Origin: Saprospiraceae bacterium
GTDB lineage: Bacteria > Bacteroidota > Bacteroidia > Chitinophagales > Saprospiraceae
Length of the DNA stretch: 27,334 nt
Assembly (NCBI GenBank): GCA_016717655.1
Contig: JADKFC010000028.1
Coordinates: 1 to 27,334, forward strand
Reading direction: 5' to 3'
This document shows positions 10,701-18,351 of this stretch, piece by piece (within the stretch, counting starts at the first letter, position 1; each line of letters opens with the position of its first letter). The position numbers were made by a program, and so were the translations under genes. The notes beneath the pieces are model-generated. The model was not told where the DNA came from and did no database searches. It saw only the letters and a program-made list of their open reading frames with translations.

Positions 10701-11120
10701 CATTTGATCGCCGTGTTTGTCGATCATGGTTTTGTTGAATGTTAGTTGGGTGCCATTGTTTCCTTTCATAGACCAGGTGCCGATGTCGTTGGTCACAGGG
10801 CTATGGAAGGTCCCCAATTTCATATCGTTTACATAGAAGTCAAAGGCCTGAGGGGTAGGTGTAACATCAATGCCATAGACCCAAACAAAAGAAACACTTT
10901 CTCCTTTGTAATCTTTGGGTACCACCTGTGTCTTCCATACGATGGGCTCAAAATCCTTATGTGCCCTTGACAACAGGCTTAATTCTGAATTGGAGAAAGG
11001 CGAATGATAGGTAAATTTATTGCCCGACACCTCGTTTTGATAACCGATGAGGTAATTGTCCTGTGTTTTGCCAGAAGGGAGAAATATCCATAAAAATAGG
11101 GCCAAAAAGAGGTGTTTCAT
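7707..11120 (-). CDS. Secreted glycoside hydrolase family 38 (alpha-mannosidase-type)
   Basis: GH38 enzymes are zinc-dependent retaining alpha-mannosidases that trim alpha-mannosides, for example from glycans. I choose ATG 11120 because it starts a good signal peptide (MKHLFLALFLWIFLPSGKTQ); an in-frame upstream start at 11207 would bury it. The product is 1,137 residues. After about 270 residues of beta-rich N-terminal sequence, the catalytic domain begins with the zinc motif HSHTDIGY (His280, His282, Asp284). QNDVNGIGW around residue 397 supplies the likely nucleophile Asp. GQHGHRAQIPFD near 421 fits the substrate pocket. The last 400 residues look like the beta-sandwich C-terminal region. 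There is no T9SS sorting domain, so it is probably periplasmic or outer-membrane associated. It stands alone, with no sugar transporter or SusC/D pair nearby. The family is secure enough; the exact glycan is unknown. Confidence 0.85.
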   Translation of the reverse strand: MKHLFLALFLWIFLPSGKTQDNYLIGYQNEVSGNKFTYHSPFSNSELSLLSRAHKDFEPIVWKTQVVPKDYKGESVSFVWVYGIDVTPTPQAFDFYVNDMKLGTFHSPVTNDIGTWSMKGNNGTQLTFNKTMIDKHGDQMGFAVLTLPINTVKKGESLQIKVDAVDNESPIWYMTFKLPLKQEIKVNQLAVVTKKNNERNHTVRFNIIHLGDPVEASLSAANQKKKTRLVPGLNEVDFNIKAVEKPTEFKAKVEIVGRPTSYHSFILAPIKEWTINLVQHSHTDIGYTRSQTEILAEHLRFIDYALDYCDQTDHYSDDARFRWTCEASWTVREYLKARPKEQIDRLLKRIKEGRIEVTGMFFNFSEIVDETALAIQTQTLKYFKDQGIDVTAAMQNDVNGIGWCMVDLYHNTGVKYLTMGQHGHRAQIPFDKPTAFWWESPAGNRLLAYRSEHYMHGNALSLTSGNIDVFRANLSEYLKSLEQKNYPFDRTAFQFSGYVTDNSPPSITACDIVKEWNEKYEWPKLRISLASEFMVFLEKNENDHLAIQKVAWPDWWTDGFGSAMNETKAARVTQAEMISNTGLLSMARMMGANIPSQILTDVQDCYDNLLFYDEHTLGADESITNPLSENTVIQWGQKSAYVWTAVKQSGLLREKALGYLQPFIDKSEVPTIAVFNTLNWQRSGLINVYIDHDILPLDKEFKIIDDKGRNLPAHLIKSRNDGSYWSVWVQEIPPLGFVKLRVEVDRSVTRTLNKAPEVNTLENQFYKIELDTKKGAITSIYDKELHLELVDPQSDMLLGSVIYEELENRHTMERLTNANRDTTYVPLVKQLTSLSQIEVSEVIPDIIWNSIRIRGLLDRCSDERGVEIEVRLYHHEKKIELLYKTHKLKVTTPEGLYVAFPFKMSDADQLAFEVQGGTVRPGYNQLEGTASDWNTIQNFAVVKNQNAQIIFNSKSTPLVQFGDINTGRFYYKHKPVKSHIYSWVLNNYWTTNFKANQEGEMNWNYVITSTPNTTNTAATRFGWENTIPLAARVIPAGAEKSKTLSRSLIDLDLPNVLLVDSQLAPDGKSVILHLRETEGDHAILDVARLKQQTGATTISEVNVLGEEIKLLERPLLMEHYETKFIRVGFRGLSSIKF

Positions 11121-11301
11121 GTATGGTAGCTTGAGGCGTTGGTCATTCCAAAAATAGCAAAATTTTGTCATCGTTTTCAAATGAGTCTTTCTATATATTG
11201 AGCCCAAATCACAATTTTGGCTCTGACTGATCCATCTTAGACTTAGTGGGGTGGGTTTTTAGTCTTGGAGAGGGAAGGCGGGGTTGTTTCAAAGTGAAAT
11301 G

Positions 11302-11439
11302 TTACGTATCTATGATCCCTCGTCTTCGATATAATGTGAGATTTTTCTCTCCATATTTTTCTATGAGTCCTTTTTCAACTCCATTTTTTAAGTCGCGACT
11401 GGCTGTAGCCGTTGAAATTTCGGAGTGAGGTTTTGACAT
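11302..11439 (-). pseudogene. Winged-helix fragment, 45 codons, possibly from a Fic-type or regulator gene
   Basis: From ATG 11439 this encodes MSKPHSEISTATASRDLKN, then GVEKGLIEKYGEKNLTLYRR. The pattern TATASRDLkxxVEKGLiEK followed by a basic wing matches the C-terminal winged helix of many Fic-domain proteins and AlbA/RecG-like regulators. The frame can be extended upstream to a TTG at 11499, just after an in-frame TAG, without adding a recognisable domain. Only the recognition helix and wing are present, so I read it as the leftover end of a larger deleted gene. It could instead be a very small DNA-binding protein. It lies between the SH3 gene and the GH38 gene, and a tandem palindrome sits directly upstream of the ATG. 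Confidence 0.45.
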
Positions 11440-11465
11440 TTTGATAGTATCATTTGATAGTATCA
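11440..11465. repeat. Tandem 13-base repeat, each unit holding a perfect palindrome
   Basis: Two exact head-to-tail copies of TTTGATAGTATCA (11440-11452 and 11453-11465). Each contains the inverted repeat TGATA-G-TATCA. On the minus strand they lie just downstream of a TATCTTTG box and end one base before ATG 11439. Spacing of about one helical turn and dyad symmetry make this look like a two-site repressor operator. No binding protein is known from the sequence. Confidence 0.55.
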
Positions 11466-11471
11466 AAGATA
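11464..11471 (-). promoter_or_regulatory. Possible -7 box (TATCTTTG) next to the palindromes
   Basis: The minus strand reads TATCTTTG, a match to TAnnTTTG. It would place the transcription start within the tandem palindromes, as expected for a repressible promoter reading toward the winged-helix fragment and, about 350 bases on, the GH38 gene. A TTG at 11499-11497 is a little too far upstream to be a convincing -33 element. Confidence 0.35.
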
Positions 11472-11560
11472 GGTCAATTGTCGTAATTTTATGTTTCAAT
11501 TTATTCTTCTAGACGAAAAATACAAGTCACATGTAGGTTAATTGCCCTGACGGTCATGAT

Positions 11561-12271
11561 TTAACAGCTTCCATAGTAGGTAATAAGGATGGTAATCCCG
11601 AGTTGCAAAATGGTGATTTTACCATCAGGAGCCGGAAAGTTAATTTCATATTTATCATAGGAAACTGATTGACCATAGAAATGCATACCACTTTCGAGTT
11701 TACTGCGATCATCCGGATTTTTCACTTCAAAAAGTTGAAAATTAAATTTTACAAAAAGCAACGCTTCATTCATGGTCATATTGGCAAAAACAAAGGTCAT
11801 GGCTATACCCTTCTCTTCGCTATTGTCAATAATCATGATGCCTGGCTCGTACATTGTTGTTTTATACTGTATACCGTAGCCGGTTGAATCCTCCGCTTTT
11901 GCTATGACATTTAATACTTTAAAATTTCTGTTCAGGTATTCCTCAGATGATTCACAAAGTCCATTGTCAGTAGTTTTCTGCATTATAAATGCCGGGAATC
12001 GCGACAAATAACCACTAAAAACGTAGCCGGACTTGCCATTATAATCTACTTTAAACCAATACCCGGTAATTTTTACATCAGAACTCCCATCCTCATTTAT
12101 ACCTGGCAGAAAAGAATCTTCATGATAGGAGTTAAAGTCCTGATCCATTGATGGAATTTCAACTTTTTGGCCATAGGGAATCTTGTCTATTATTTTTCCA
12201 TTGACAGTAGCTTGTTCCCGCATATTTAAACCAGACAAAGACCAACAATAAAAGGTTTCAGCATTGACCAA
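11561..12271 (-). CDS. SH3-domain secreted protein, probable frameshift in the signal peptide
   Basis: The visible frame starts at TTG 12271 and encodes 236 residues. Residues 13-90 form a bacterial SH3 (SH3b) domain: LSGLNMREQATVNGKIIDKI, then YGQKVEI, and later GYWFKVDYNGKSGYVFSGYL. SH3b domains usually bind peptidoglycan peptides or other ligands outside the cytoplasm. The remaining 140 residues are unrecognised. No signal peptide is present in this frame, but ATG 12315 in another frame gives MRVFAGLVFSILF before a stop. Adding one T to the TTTT run at about 12276-12279 joins the two as FSILFLNLVNAETFYC, a normal signal peptide and cleavage site. The true gene is therefore probably 11561-12315. 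It is a single gene on the minus strand with no operon partner. Confidence 0.65.
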   Translation of the reverse strand: MVNAETFYCWSLSGLNMREQATVNGKIIDKIPYGQKVEIPSMDQDFNSYHEDSFLPGINEDGSSDVKITGYWFKVDYNGKSGYVFSGYLSRFPAFIMQKTTDNGLCESSEEYLNRNFKVLNVIAKAEDSTGYGIQYKTTMYEPGIMIIDNSEEKGIAMTFVFANMTMNEALLFVKFNFQLFEVKNPDDRSKLESGMHFYGQSVSYDKYEINFPAPDGKITILQLGITILITYYGSC

Positions 12272-12463
12272 ATTTAAAATAGAATGCTGAATACTAAACC
12301 AGCAAAGACTCTCATTATACTTTTAATTTTAAAATTTTATCATATACTATTTAAAAACATACGTCTGTAAAAATCTTCAAAAAATAATTAAGGACCAATT
12401 TCTAAAAACCTAATATAATACTGACCATAACAAGAATTTTATGCCAACTTCCATTGTTACGCA

Positions 12464-14083
12464 TCAATCGATCAAAGATATTTTCCCCTCCAATTTTCTA
12501 GACTGTACACCCAAAAATTCAACATAGTTTTTGTGTTCAATATTTACCTTTATTTCGCTGCCCACCTCCTCAAAGCGGAGGATAAGGTTTTCTTCTCTTA
12601 TGCTCTCTTCCACAAATCGCAATGAAATAGAAAGACTGCTCTCATTATACCAATCATATATAGATGCCACCTTGATCAGTCCTCCCGGACTGACGATCGG
12701 CGGGCTGGCCAGGGATTTTAGTTTGGTTTGACTCAGGTTCCAATCGCCTAAATCCGCTTTTATTTTGGACTTTTCAGCGCCATGAAATAATTCTAACTTC
12801 ATATTGTCTCTGCCATCAAAGTGTAGGGTTAAGCTGGTGATACCGACTTCATTTTGTGCAATCTGGATGGTCTTCCCGGATATCCTTTTTGCCAGATCCG
12901 GAGCCATTTGTACTGGTCGTGGGGCAGAGAGCCCTGCAATTCTGTTATTCAATTCAGCCTGTGCCCGCTTGTTTTCCGGAAGCTCCTTGTCAAGCATGGC
13001 CGGTACCAAATGATTCCATACGAGGTCCAGTTCTTTTTGTGTATTGATGGCAGCCGCTGTCAAAACCACAACAGCATCTTTTTCCGGCAATACAATGATG
13101 AACTGACCACCCAGTCCATCTGCCCTGTAAGAGTTCTTCCTGCCCCTCCAAAACTGGTAGCCATAGCCCTGCTCCCAGTCGTTGAATTCTCTCGGTGTGG
13201 GGTTCTCAGGAGCATTGCCCTGAATCTGAAAGGAGGTAGCAGCCTCCACCCAGGCAGATGGCACCAGTTGTTGGCCCTGCCACGTTCCTTTTTGCAACAG
13301 AAGTTGTCCAAACTTTGCCATGTCAATTGGAGGGAGCTTTAGACCTATGGCACCAAAAGTATAGCCCTCAGGCGTCTCATCCCAGCTATAATTGGTGATG
13401 CCCAGGGGATCAAATAATCTTGGCTTCAAATAAGCCGCCAGCTTCTCTCCGGTAGCTTTTTGCACAATGGCCGATAGCATAAACGTGGCCATGTTGTTAT
13501 ACTTAAACACCGAACCTGGCTTGTTTTCAACCGGTGAAGACAAAAAGGATTTAGGCCAGTCTTGGGCAGCCCTGGCACCAAAGATCGGATCTGTATTCAT
13601 GCCGGTTGCCATTTTAAGCAAGTCTTTTACTGTCATTTCTTTCATGTAGGCACTGAGCGTATCCGGCATCGACTCCGGAAAAAAGGTATATACCTTGTCA
13701 TTCAGTTTGAGTTTTTTTTCTGCAATGGCAATGCCCACACCCATAGAGGTAAAACTTTTACTGACTGAAAACATCACATGCCTTAGATCTTTCCCATAGG
13801 GACTCCACCATCCTTCTGATATAATTTTGCCGTGGCGCAGGATTACAAAGCTGTGAAATTCATTTCTCCCGGCTTCAACTGCATCCATAAATTGAATGAT
13901 ACCTTCTGAGGATACACCTTCAGCCTCAGGTGTACTGCGCAAGAAGTCGAATTGGCTTTTTTCTATTCGGCCTTGCGCTTTTGTGGCGGCGAAACTCCAT
14001 AGAATCAAAATGGCTATGAGGTAAGTTTTACCCGCACTGAGGATGAGCTTCCTGAATGAAAATGGTTGTGAAAATGAAATCAA
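12464..14083 (-). CDS. Secreted serine hydrolase, beta-lactamase/DD-peptidase (AmpC-like) family
   Basis: This family uses an active-site serine to cleave D-amino-acid peptides, beta-lactams or esters; the substrate here cannot be told. The start is TTG 14083, as no in-frame ATG precedes the signal peptide (KTYLIAILILWSFAATKAQ). The product is 539 residues. The catalytic SxxK motif is in HVMFSVSKSFTS near residue 105, the YxN motif is in FKYNNMATFML near 194, and the third-strand motif is GLGGQFIIVLPEKD near 325, where the usual K/H-[ST]-G is replaced by GLGG. About 170 residues follow the hydrolase domain, beta-rich and resembling the C-terminal extension of Bacteroidota serine hydrolases. 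It is most like esterase/peptidase-type members rather than a resistance beta-lactamase. Transcription is divergent from ssb. Confidence 0.82.
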   Translation of the reverse strand: MISFSQPFSFRKLILSAGKTYLIAILILWSFAATKAQGRIEKSQFDFLRSTPEAEGVSSEGIIQFMDAVEAGRNEFHSFVILRHGKIISEGWWSPYGKDLRHVMFSVSKSFTSMGVGIAIAEKKLKLNDKVYTFFPESMPDTLSAYMKEMTVKDLLKMATGMNTDPIFGARAAQDWPKSFLSSPVENKPGSVFKYNNMATFMLSAIVQKATGEKLAAYLKPRLFDPLGITNYSWDETPEGYTFGAIGLKLPPIDMAKFGQLLLQKGTWQGQQLVPSAWVEAATSFQIQGNAPENPTPREFNDWEQGYGYQFWRGRKNSYRADGLGGQFIIVLPEKDAVVVLTAAAINTQKELDLVWNHLVPAMLDKELPENKRAQAELNNRIAGLSAPRPVQMAPDLAKRISGKTIQIAQNEVGITSLTLHFDGRDNMKLELFHGAEKSKIKADLGDWNLSQTKLKSLASPPIVSPGGLIKVASIYDWYNESSLSISLRFVEESIREENLILRFEEVGSEIKVNIEHKNYVEFLGVQSRKLEGKISLID

Positions 14084-14518
14084 ATAAAAAAATGAACCAC
14101 GTCTTAAAGGTCAATTACAAAACTCAAAACCAATTTTTCCTTCCCAATTTGGGACATACAATGGCTTCAATCCTTTCTATCCGGTTCCATTTTTTCCTAA
14201 AATTAAGTATTTTTTACTTTTGTTTGACTTTTTACATCTTTGTCGATTTTTCTCAATTTTTTCCCAACCTACCTTGTCCATTTTTTTGTTACAACAGCAG
14301 AGATGCCCGCCATTACTGGATTTATTGCTAAATTGAAATGAGTTTCAGGCCATAACTCGTACCGGGATTGCTGTGGATTAAGCATTTAGTAAACAATTAT
14401 ACTCGTTTAAAAACGTCTATACACCTTTGTTTTACGCTTCCGGGAAAATAACCCCAACAATTTTGCCCTATCCGACTTTTCGGAAAATCATTTTTGTTAA
14501 CCATTTAATTTTTATGCG
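14084..14518. other. Divergent intergenic region between the serine hydrolase and ssb
   Basis: 435 bases carrying the promoters for two divergent genes. It is T-rich on the plus strand around 14180-14300. A TACTTTTG match to the -7 consensus at 14215-14222 is too far from ssb and in too T-rich a setting to trust. No gene, repeat or hairpin of note was seen. Confidence 0.45.
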
Positions 14519-14878
14519 ATGAACATTTTAAAAAATTCTGTACACCTGATTGGAAACCTGGGCAAAGAAGTTCAACTAACCCAATACGATTCCGGCAGCA
14601 AAAGAGCCGCTGTTTCCATAGCCACTTCTGAAGGTTATAAAAATACCAAGGGCGAGTGGGTCAATAATACCAGCTGGCACAACCTGGTAGCCTGGGGAAA
14701 AAATGCAGAAATGATGGCAAAAGCCCTGACCAAAGGCGCCAAAGTTGCCATCCATGGCACGCTGAGCAACAGAACCTATACCGACAAAGATGGAAATTCT
14801 AAACAAATCACCGAAGTGGTAGTCAACGAATTCCTCAAAATCACTACCACTCCCCAAACAGCTGAAGCACCATTTTAA
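14519..14878 (+). CDS. ssb: Single-stranded DNA-binding protein, short form
   Basis: SSB coats single-stranded DNA during replication, recombination and repair and recruits partners through its C-terminal tip. The 119-residue product starts MNILKNSVHLIGNLGKEVQL and shows the OB-fold landmarks: the GNLGKEV strand, AAVSIATSEGYKN, the TSWHNLVAWGKNAE aromatic strand, KGAKVAIHGTLSNRTY, then KDGNSKQITEVVV. After the OB fold only about a dozen residues remain (TTTPQTAEAPF). The long flexible linker and acidic tail of classical SSB are absent, but the terminal Pro-Phe of the partner-binding tip is kept. This short form is common in Bacteroidota as a second SSB copy, so a longer SSB may exist elsewhere. 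The gene is monocistronic and followed by a clear terminator. Confidence 0.93.
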   Translation: MNILKNSVHLIGNLGKEVQLTQYDSGSKRAAVSIATSEGYKNTKGEWVNNTSWHNLVAWGKNAEMMAKALTKGAKVAIHGTLSNRTYTDKDGNSKQITEVVVNEFLKITTTPQTAEAPF

Positions 14879-14902
14879 GTGTCTTTTGTCATTGGGTCGC
14901 AT

Positions 14903-14933
14903 AACGGGGAGAACCTGGGGTTTCCCCGTTTTT
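14903..14933 (+). terminator. Rho-independent terminator of ssb
   Basis: An 8-base-pair stem AACGGGGA / TCCCCGTT (14903-14910 with 14923-14930), 12-base loop, followed by TTT, 25 bases after the ssb stop. Confidence 0.75.
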
Positions 14934-15081
14934 ACCTGTTCCTGTTAAATAAACAAAATAAAATTTCATGCCAGGGTTCGTTCTTAACTCTTTCAAAATA
15001 ATATTTTGTTTTGATGGGAAAGGAGTCTCAGGGTCATAAATAAAGTCATAAATATTTTTTTTCATAGCATTAGGTGAATTT

Positions 15082-15123
15082 AGGTGGATTGCGTATTTAC
15101 AATAAGCAAATCCACCTTTTTTA
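15082..15123 (+). terminator. Hairpin with T-run just upstream of the DUF1800 gene
   Basis: AGGTGGATT (15082-15090) pairs exactly with AATCCACCT (15109-15117) and is followed by a T-run. Two more G-C pairs form above a single-base bulge. It ends about 30 bases before the ATG at 15154, so it may be a second terminator for read-through from ssb, or a leader structure or attenuator for the operon. Confidence 0.5.
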
Positions 15124-15153
15124 GTATCTTAGTATTAATCATTCTGCAAGCTT

Positions 15154-16947
15154 ATGATCAAATCTCTCCTTACTCTCGCACTTGGATGCTTTACTTTATT
15201 GTGTCATGCCCAACCCTATACAGATTACATTGGTGCTGGTCACACAAGAAATATTACTGTAAGCTCGAGTAGCGCCCATTCAAAAAACTATTTTTCTAAA
15301 TCTGCCATTCCTCAAAATACTATCAACGGACAAGGTCTCGATGGAAAAAAAGTGGAAGCCTCCAGGTTCCTTAACATGGCGACTTTTGGAGGAAACCAGG
15401 TTGAAATAGAGCAACTGGCCTCATCCACCCCGGAAGCGTGGATTGATAGCCAACTGGTGCTGCCCAAAAGTGCTTACCTTGCCCTTACAGACAGCCTCGC
15501 TCAGGTTTTGTACGATTTTTACCTAGCCCAGGGTGAAGATCCTGAAAACATCTCTCCCAATCCGGGTTGGCAACATTTGAGATATTCATGGTGGAACAAT
15601 GCGGTATATGGCAAAGATCAACTGCGCCAAAGAATGGCCTTTGCACTCAGCCAGATCCTCGTTATCTCTGATGATGCTGACATAGGTGGACACGCCAGAG
15701 GCATGGCATCTTACTATGATATGTTAATCCATCACGCCTTTGGCAACTATCGTGATTTGCTCAAAGATATGACACTCCACCCATGCATGGGCTCTTACCT
15801 CAGTCACTTAAACAATCCAAGAGAAATACCCGAAGAAAATATCCATCCCGATCAAAATTTTGCCAGAGAAATCATGCAGTTGTTTACCATCGGTTTATAT
15901 GAACTCAATGAAGATGGCAGTCGCAGAAAAGACTCATTGGGCAACGATATACCTACCTACAACAATACCCACATTGCAGAATTGGCCAAGGTATTTACCG
16001 GACTGGGCATTGGAGCCAGCCTCGAAGGCATGAACGACCCTTTCTTTGGCCAAGGCTTATACGGCTCAGATCTCACCGTTCCTATGATCATGTACGAAGA
16101 ATGGCACCAGCCAGGCGAGAAGGCCATTGTTGGTGATTATGTTATACCCGATGGTCAAACCGGCATGCAAGACATCGACGATGCCATCCAGATTTTGTTT
16201 GATCACCCCAACACCGCTCCCTTTGTGGTTCGCCAGTTAATCCAGCGATTGGTCACGTCCAATCCGAGTCGTGACTACATCTATCGGGTAGTTCAGGTAT
16301 GGAAAAACGATGGAAAAGGCGTGAAAGGAAATTTAGCAGCTGTAGTAAAAGCCATCCTCCTCGATCCGGAAGCCAGGTCTTGCGATGGATTAACCGACCC
16401 CGAATTTGGGAAAATGATGGAGCCTGTTTTGCGTCTAACACATCTTTACAGAGCCATCGGTATTGACGTTCCTTCCGGTTATTTTTTAAATCATGGCTAT
16501 GACATCGAAAACTACTTATTACAACATCCGTTGTCTTCTCCCTCTGTTTTTAACTTTTATTTGCCCGACCATCAACCAACAGGGGCATTGCACGACAGCA
16601 ATCTCAACGCTCCAGAGTTTCAGCTTTTGAATACATTAACCGCGCTTGAATACCCCAACATTGTCTTCGGCTGGACCTACTACGAAAATGCGGTCAACAA
16701 TTGGGAAAACGGTAATTTTTACAGCCCTACCAATGCCTCTGCCTTTTTCGAAAAAGCCCATGGTGATGAAGATCTCATCAACCAGGTAGATCTTTTGCTT
16801 ACCAACGGCACCATGTCGGCTGAAACTCGACAAACGATAAAGGAGGCCATCAAGGAATTCATTCCCACCTTATGGGGGGCCCGTGAAAAAATCAACATGG
16901 TGCTCTACCTTACCTTTATTAGTCCAGATTACATGATTAAAAAATAA
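15154..16947 (+). CDS. DUF1800 family secreted protein
   Basis: DUF1800 proteins have no established function; they are commonly paired with DUF1501 proteins in Bacteroidota and Planctomycetota. The 597-residue product has a signal peptide (MIKSLLTLALGCFTLLCHAQ). The domain starts at about residue 68 with ASRFLNMATFGGNQVEIEQL and includes the family landmarks QLRQRMAFALSQILVIS, MASYYDMLIHHAFGNYRDLL, ththen HPDQNFAREIMQLFTIGLYE and the LAKVFTGLG segment. The C-terminal part holds RQLIQRLVTSNPSRDYIYRV and the closing LYLTFISPDYMIKK. No T9SS sorting domain is present. The stop is five bases from the start of the DUF1501 gene, so the two are co-transcribed. ATG 15154 is chosen because it starts the signal peptide. 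Confidence 0.88.
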   Translation: MIKSLLTLALGCFTLLCHAQPYTDYIGAGHTRNITVSSSSAHSKNYFSKSAIPQNTINGQGLDGKKVEASRFLNMATFGGNQVEIEQLASSTPEAWIDSQLVLPKSAYLALTDSLAQVLYDFYLAQGEDPENISPNPGWQHLRYSWWNNAVYGKDQLRQRMAFALSQILVISDDADIGGHARGMASYYDMLIHHAFGNYRDLLKDMTLHPCMGSYLSHLNNPREIPEENIHPDQNFAREIMQLFTIGLYELNEDGSRRKDSLGNDIPTYNNTHIAELAKVFTGLGIGASLEGMNDPFFGQGLYGSDLTVPMIMYEEWHQPGEKAIVGDYVIPDGQTGMQDIDDAIQILFDHPNTAPFVVRQLIQRLVTSNPSRDYIYRVVQVWKNDGKGVKGNLAAVVKAILLDPEARSCDGLTDPEFGKMMEPVLRLTHLYRAIGIDVPSGYFLNHGYDIENYLLQHPLSSPSVFNFYLPDHQPTGALHDSNLNAPEFQLLNTLTALEYPNIVFGWTYYENAVNNWENGNFYSPTNASAFFEKAHGDEDLINQVDLLLTNGTMSAETRQTIKEAIKEFIPTLWGAREKINMVLYLTFISPDYMIKK

Positions 16948-16952
16948 AACCA

Positions 16953-18341
16953 ATGGTTGTCAATAAATTCAACAGGAGAGATTTTCTGAAAATGGCAGCT
17001 GTGGTCAGTGCCGGCCTGTCTACCACAGGTACTTCTCTATTCAACCTTCGAAACCTTGGCACTTTTGCTGCTGCAGGGGGAAGTGGAGATTACAAAGCCC
17101 TTGTCTGCCTTTACTTAGGTGGTGGGGCCGATTCTTTCAACATGGTAGTACCCCGCAGTGGAACCGAATACCAGGATTATGTCAATACCCGTTCAAACCT
17201 TGCACTTTTGCAAGACGACATAATACCGGTGAGTCCGCTCAACATCTCGGGCATTGAATATGGCTTCCATCCGGCTATGGCCAATCTGAGAAGTCTTTTT
17301 GATCAGGGCAAACTTTGTTTTGTTAATAACATAGGTACCCTGCGTGCACCCACAACCAAAGAGGCCTTCTTCAATGAAGATGTGCCCCTACCCCTGGGCT
17401 TGTTTTCTCATTCTGATCAGTCCAACCAATGGCAGACCGCCATTCCCTCAGAAAGACAGATAAAGGGATGGGCAGGCAGAATTTCAGATCTGCTGCTTGA
17501 CAGCAATCCCAATCAAAAAGTATCCATGAATATTTCTTTCAATGGTACCAATACTTTTCAGAGCAGCAATGGCAATGTTGAATTTACCGTGAGCAACTAT
17601 GGTGTTACCGGCCTCACAGGATATGGAGAAATGTACGAACCAAGCCCATGGAGGTCTAAGGCTATTGATGATATGATGGCACGCTCCTACAACGACCCAT
17701 TTAAAGATACCTACGCAGGTGTTTTCAAACAATCACTAGAATCGAGCCTCGAATTTCAGAATGCACTCGATGCGGTACCGGAGTTTACTACCGAATTTTC
17801 AGACAGCTATCTTTCTGGTAGTTTTAAGATGATTGCCAAAATAATTGCTGCGAGAGAAAAACTAGGCTTTAAAAAACAGATCTTTTTTATAGATTATGGC
17901 GGCTGGGACAACCACGACGAGTTGCTGGAAAACCAGCGATACCTGTTGTCTGAAGTGGACAATGCCATCTTCGAATTTCACAATGTTCTTCAGGAAATCG
18001 ATATGCTCAATGAAGTAACCACGTTTTCTATGTCTGAATTTGGCAGAACCCTGACCTCCAACGGCAATGGTACCGATCATGCCTGGGGAGGCAATGTTTT
18101 TGCCATGGGTGGTGCGGTCAATGGCAATCGATTTTATGGCGATTACCCAACTCTAACATTAGACTCCAACCTCGATATTGGAGGTGGCGTACTCATCCCT
18201 ACTACTGCTAGCGATCTCTACTTTGCAGAGCTTGGACTTTGGTTTGGGGTCAACCCATCAGATCTTACCAGTGTATTTCCCAATCTGTCTAATTTTTATA
18301 CTCCGGGCAGTCAGTCACCACTTGGTTTCTTAAACATTTAG
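16953..18341 (+). CDS. DUF1501 family protein with twin-arginine signal
   Basis: DUF1501 proteins are related to the alkaline-phosphatase/sulfatase fold; their substrate is unknown. The 462-residue product opens with a twin-arginine export signal, NKFNRRDFLKMAAVVSAG, so it is probably folded, perhaps with metal, before export. The body shows LVCLYLGGGADSFNMVVPRS, then the conserved IDYGGWDNHDELLENQRYLL (possible metal ligands Asp and His), and SEFGRTLTSNGNGTDHAWGG followed by NVFAMGGAVNG, the strongest family hallmark. It lies five bases after the DUF1800 stop and 10 bases before the T9SS cargo gene. I infer the DUF1800 and DUF1501 products work together. No frameshift or missing hallmark residue was seen. 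Confidence 0.9.
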   Translation: MVVNKFNRRDFLKMAAVVSAGLSTTGTSLFNLRNLGTFAAAGGSGDYKALVCLYLGGGADSFNMVVPRSGTEYQDYVNTRSNLALLQDDIIPVSPLNISGIEYGFHPAMANLRSLFDQGKLCFVNNIGTLRAPTTKEAFFNEDVPLPLGLFSHSDQSNQWQTAIPSERQIKGWAGRISDLLLDSNPNQKVSMNISFNGTNTFQSSNGNVEFTVSNYGVTGLTGYGEMYEPSPWRSKAIDDMMARSYNDPFKDTYAGVFKQSLESSLEFQNALDAVPEFTTEFSDSYLSGSFKMIAKIIAAREKLGFKKQIFFIDYGGWDNHDELLENQRYLLSEVDNAIFEFHNVLQEIDMLNEVTTFSMSEFGRTLTSNGNGTDHAWGGNVFAMGGAVNGNRFYGDYPTLTLDSNLDIGGGVLIPTTASDLYFAELGLWFGVNPSDLTSVFPNLSNFYTPGSQSPLGFLNI

Positions 18342-18351
18342 AATCAAAACA

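Noticed and set aside
12854..13342. 162-codon plus-strand open frame
   Set aside because: It lies antisense to the serine hydrolase, whose catalytic motifs are intact; the plus-strand translation has no domain-like pattern.
12464..14083. Antibiotic-resistance beta-lactamase
   Set aside because: The third motif is GLGG rather than K/H-T-G, and the length and C-terminal extension fit esterase/peptidase-type relatives of the fold better.
14215..14222. TACTTTTG as an ssb promoter
   Set aside because: About 300 bases from the start codon and within a T-rich stretch where such matches are expected by chance.
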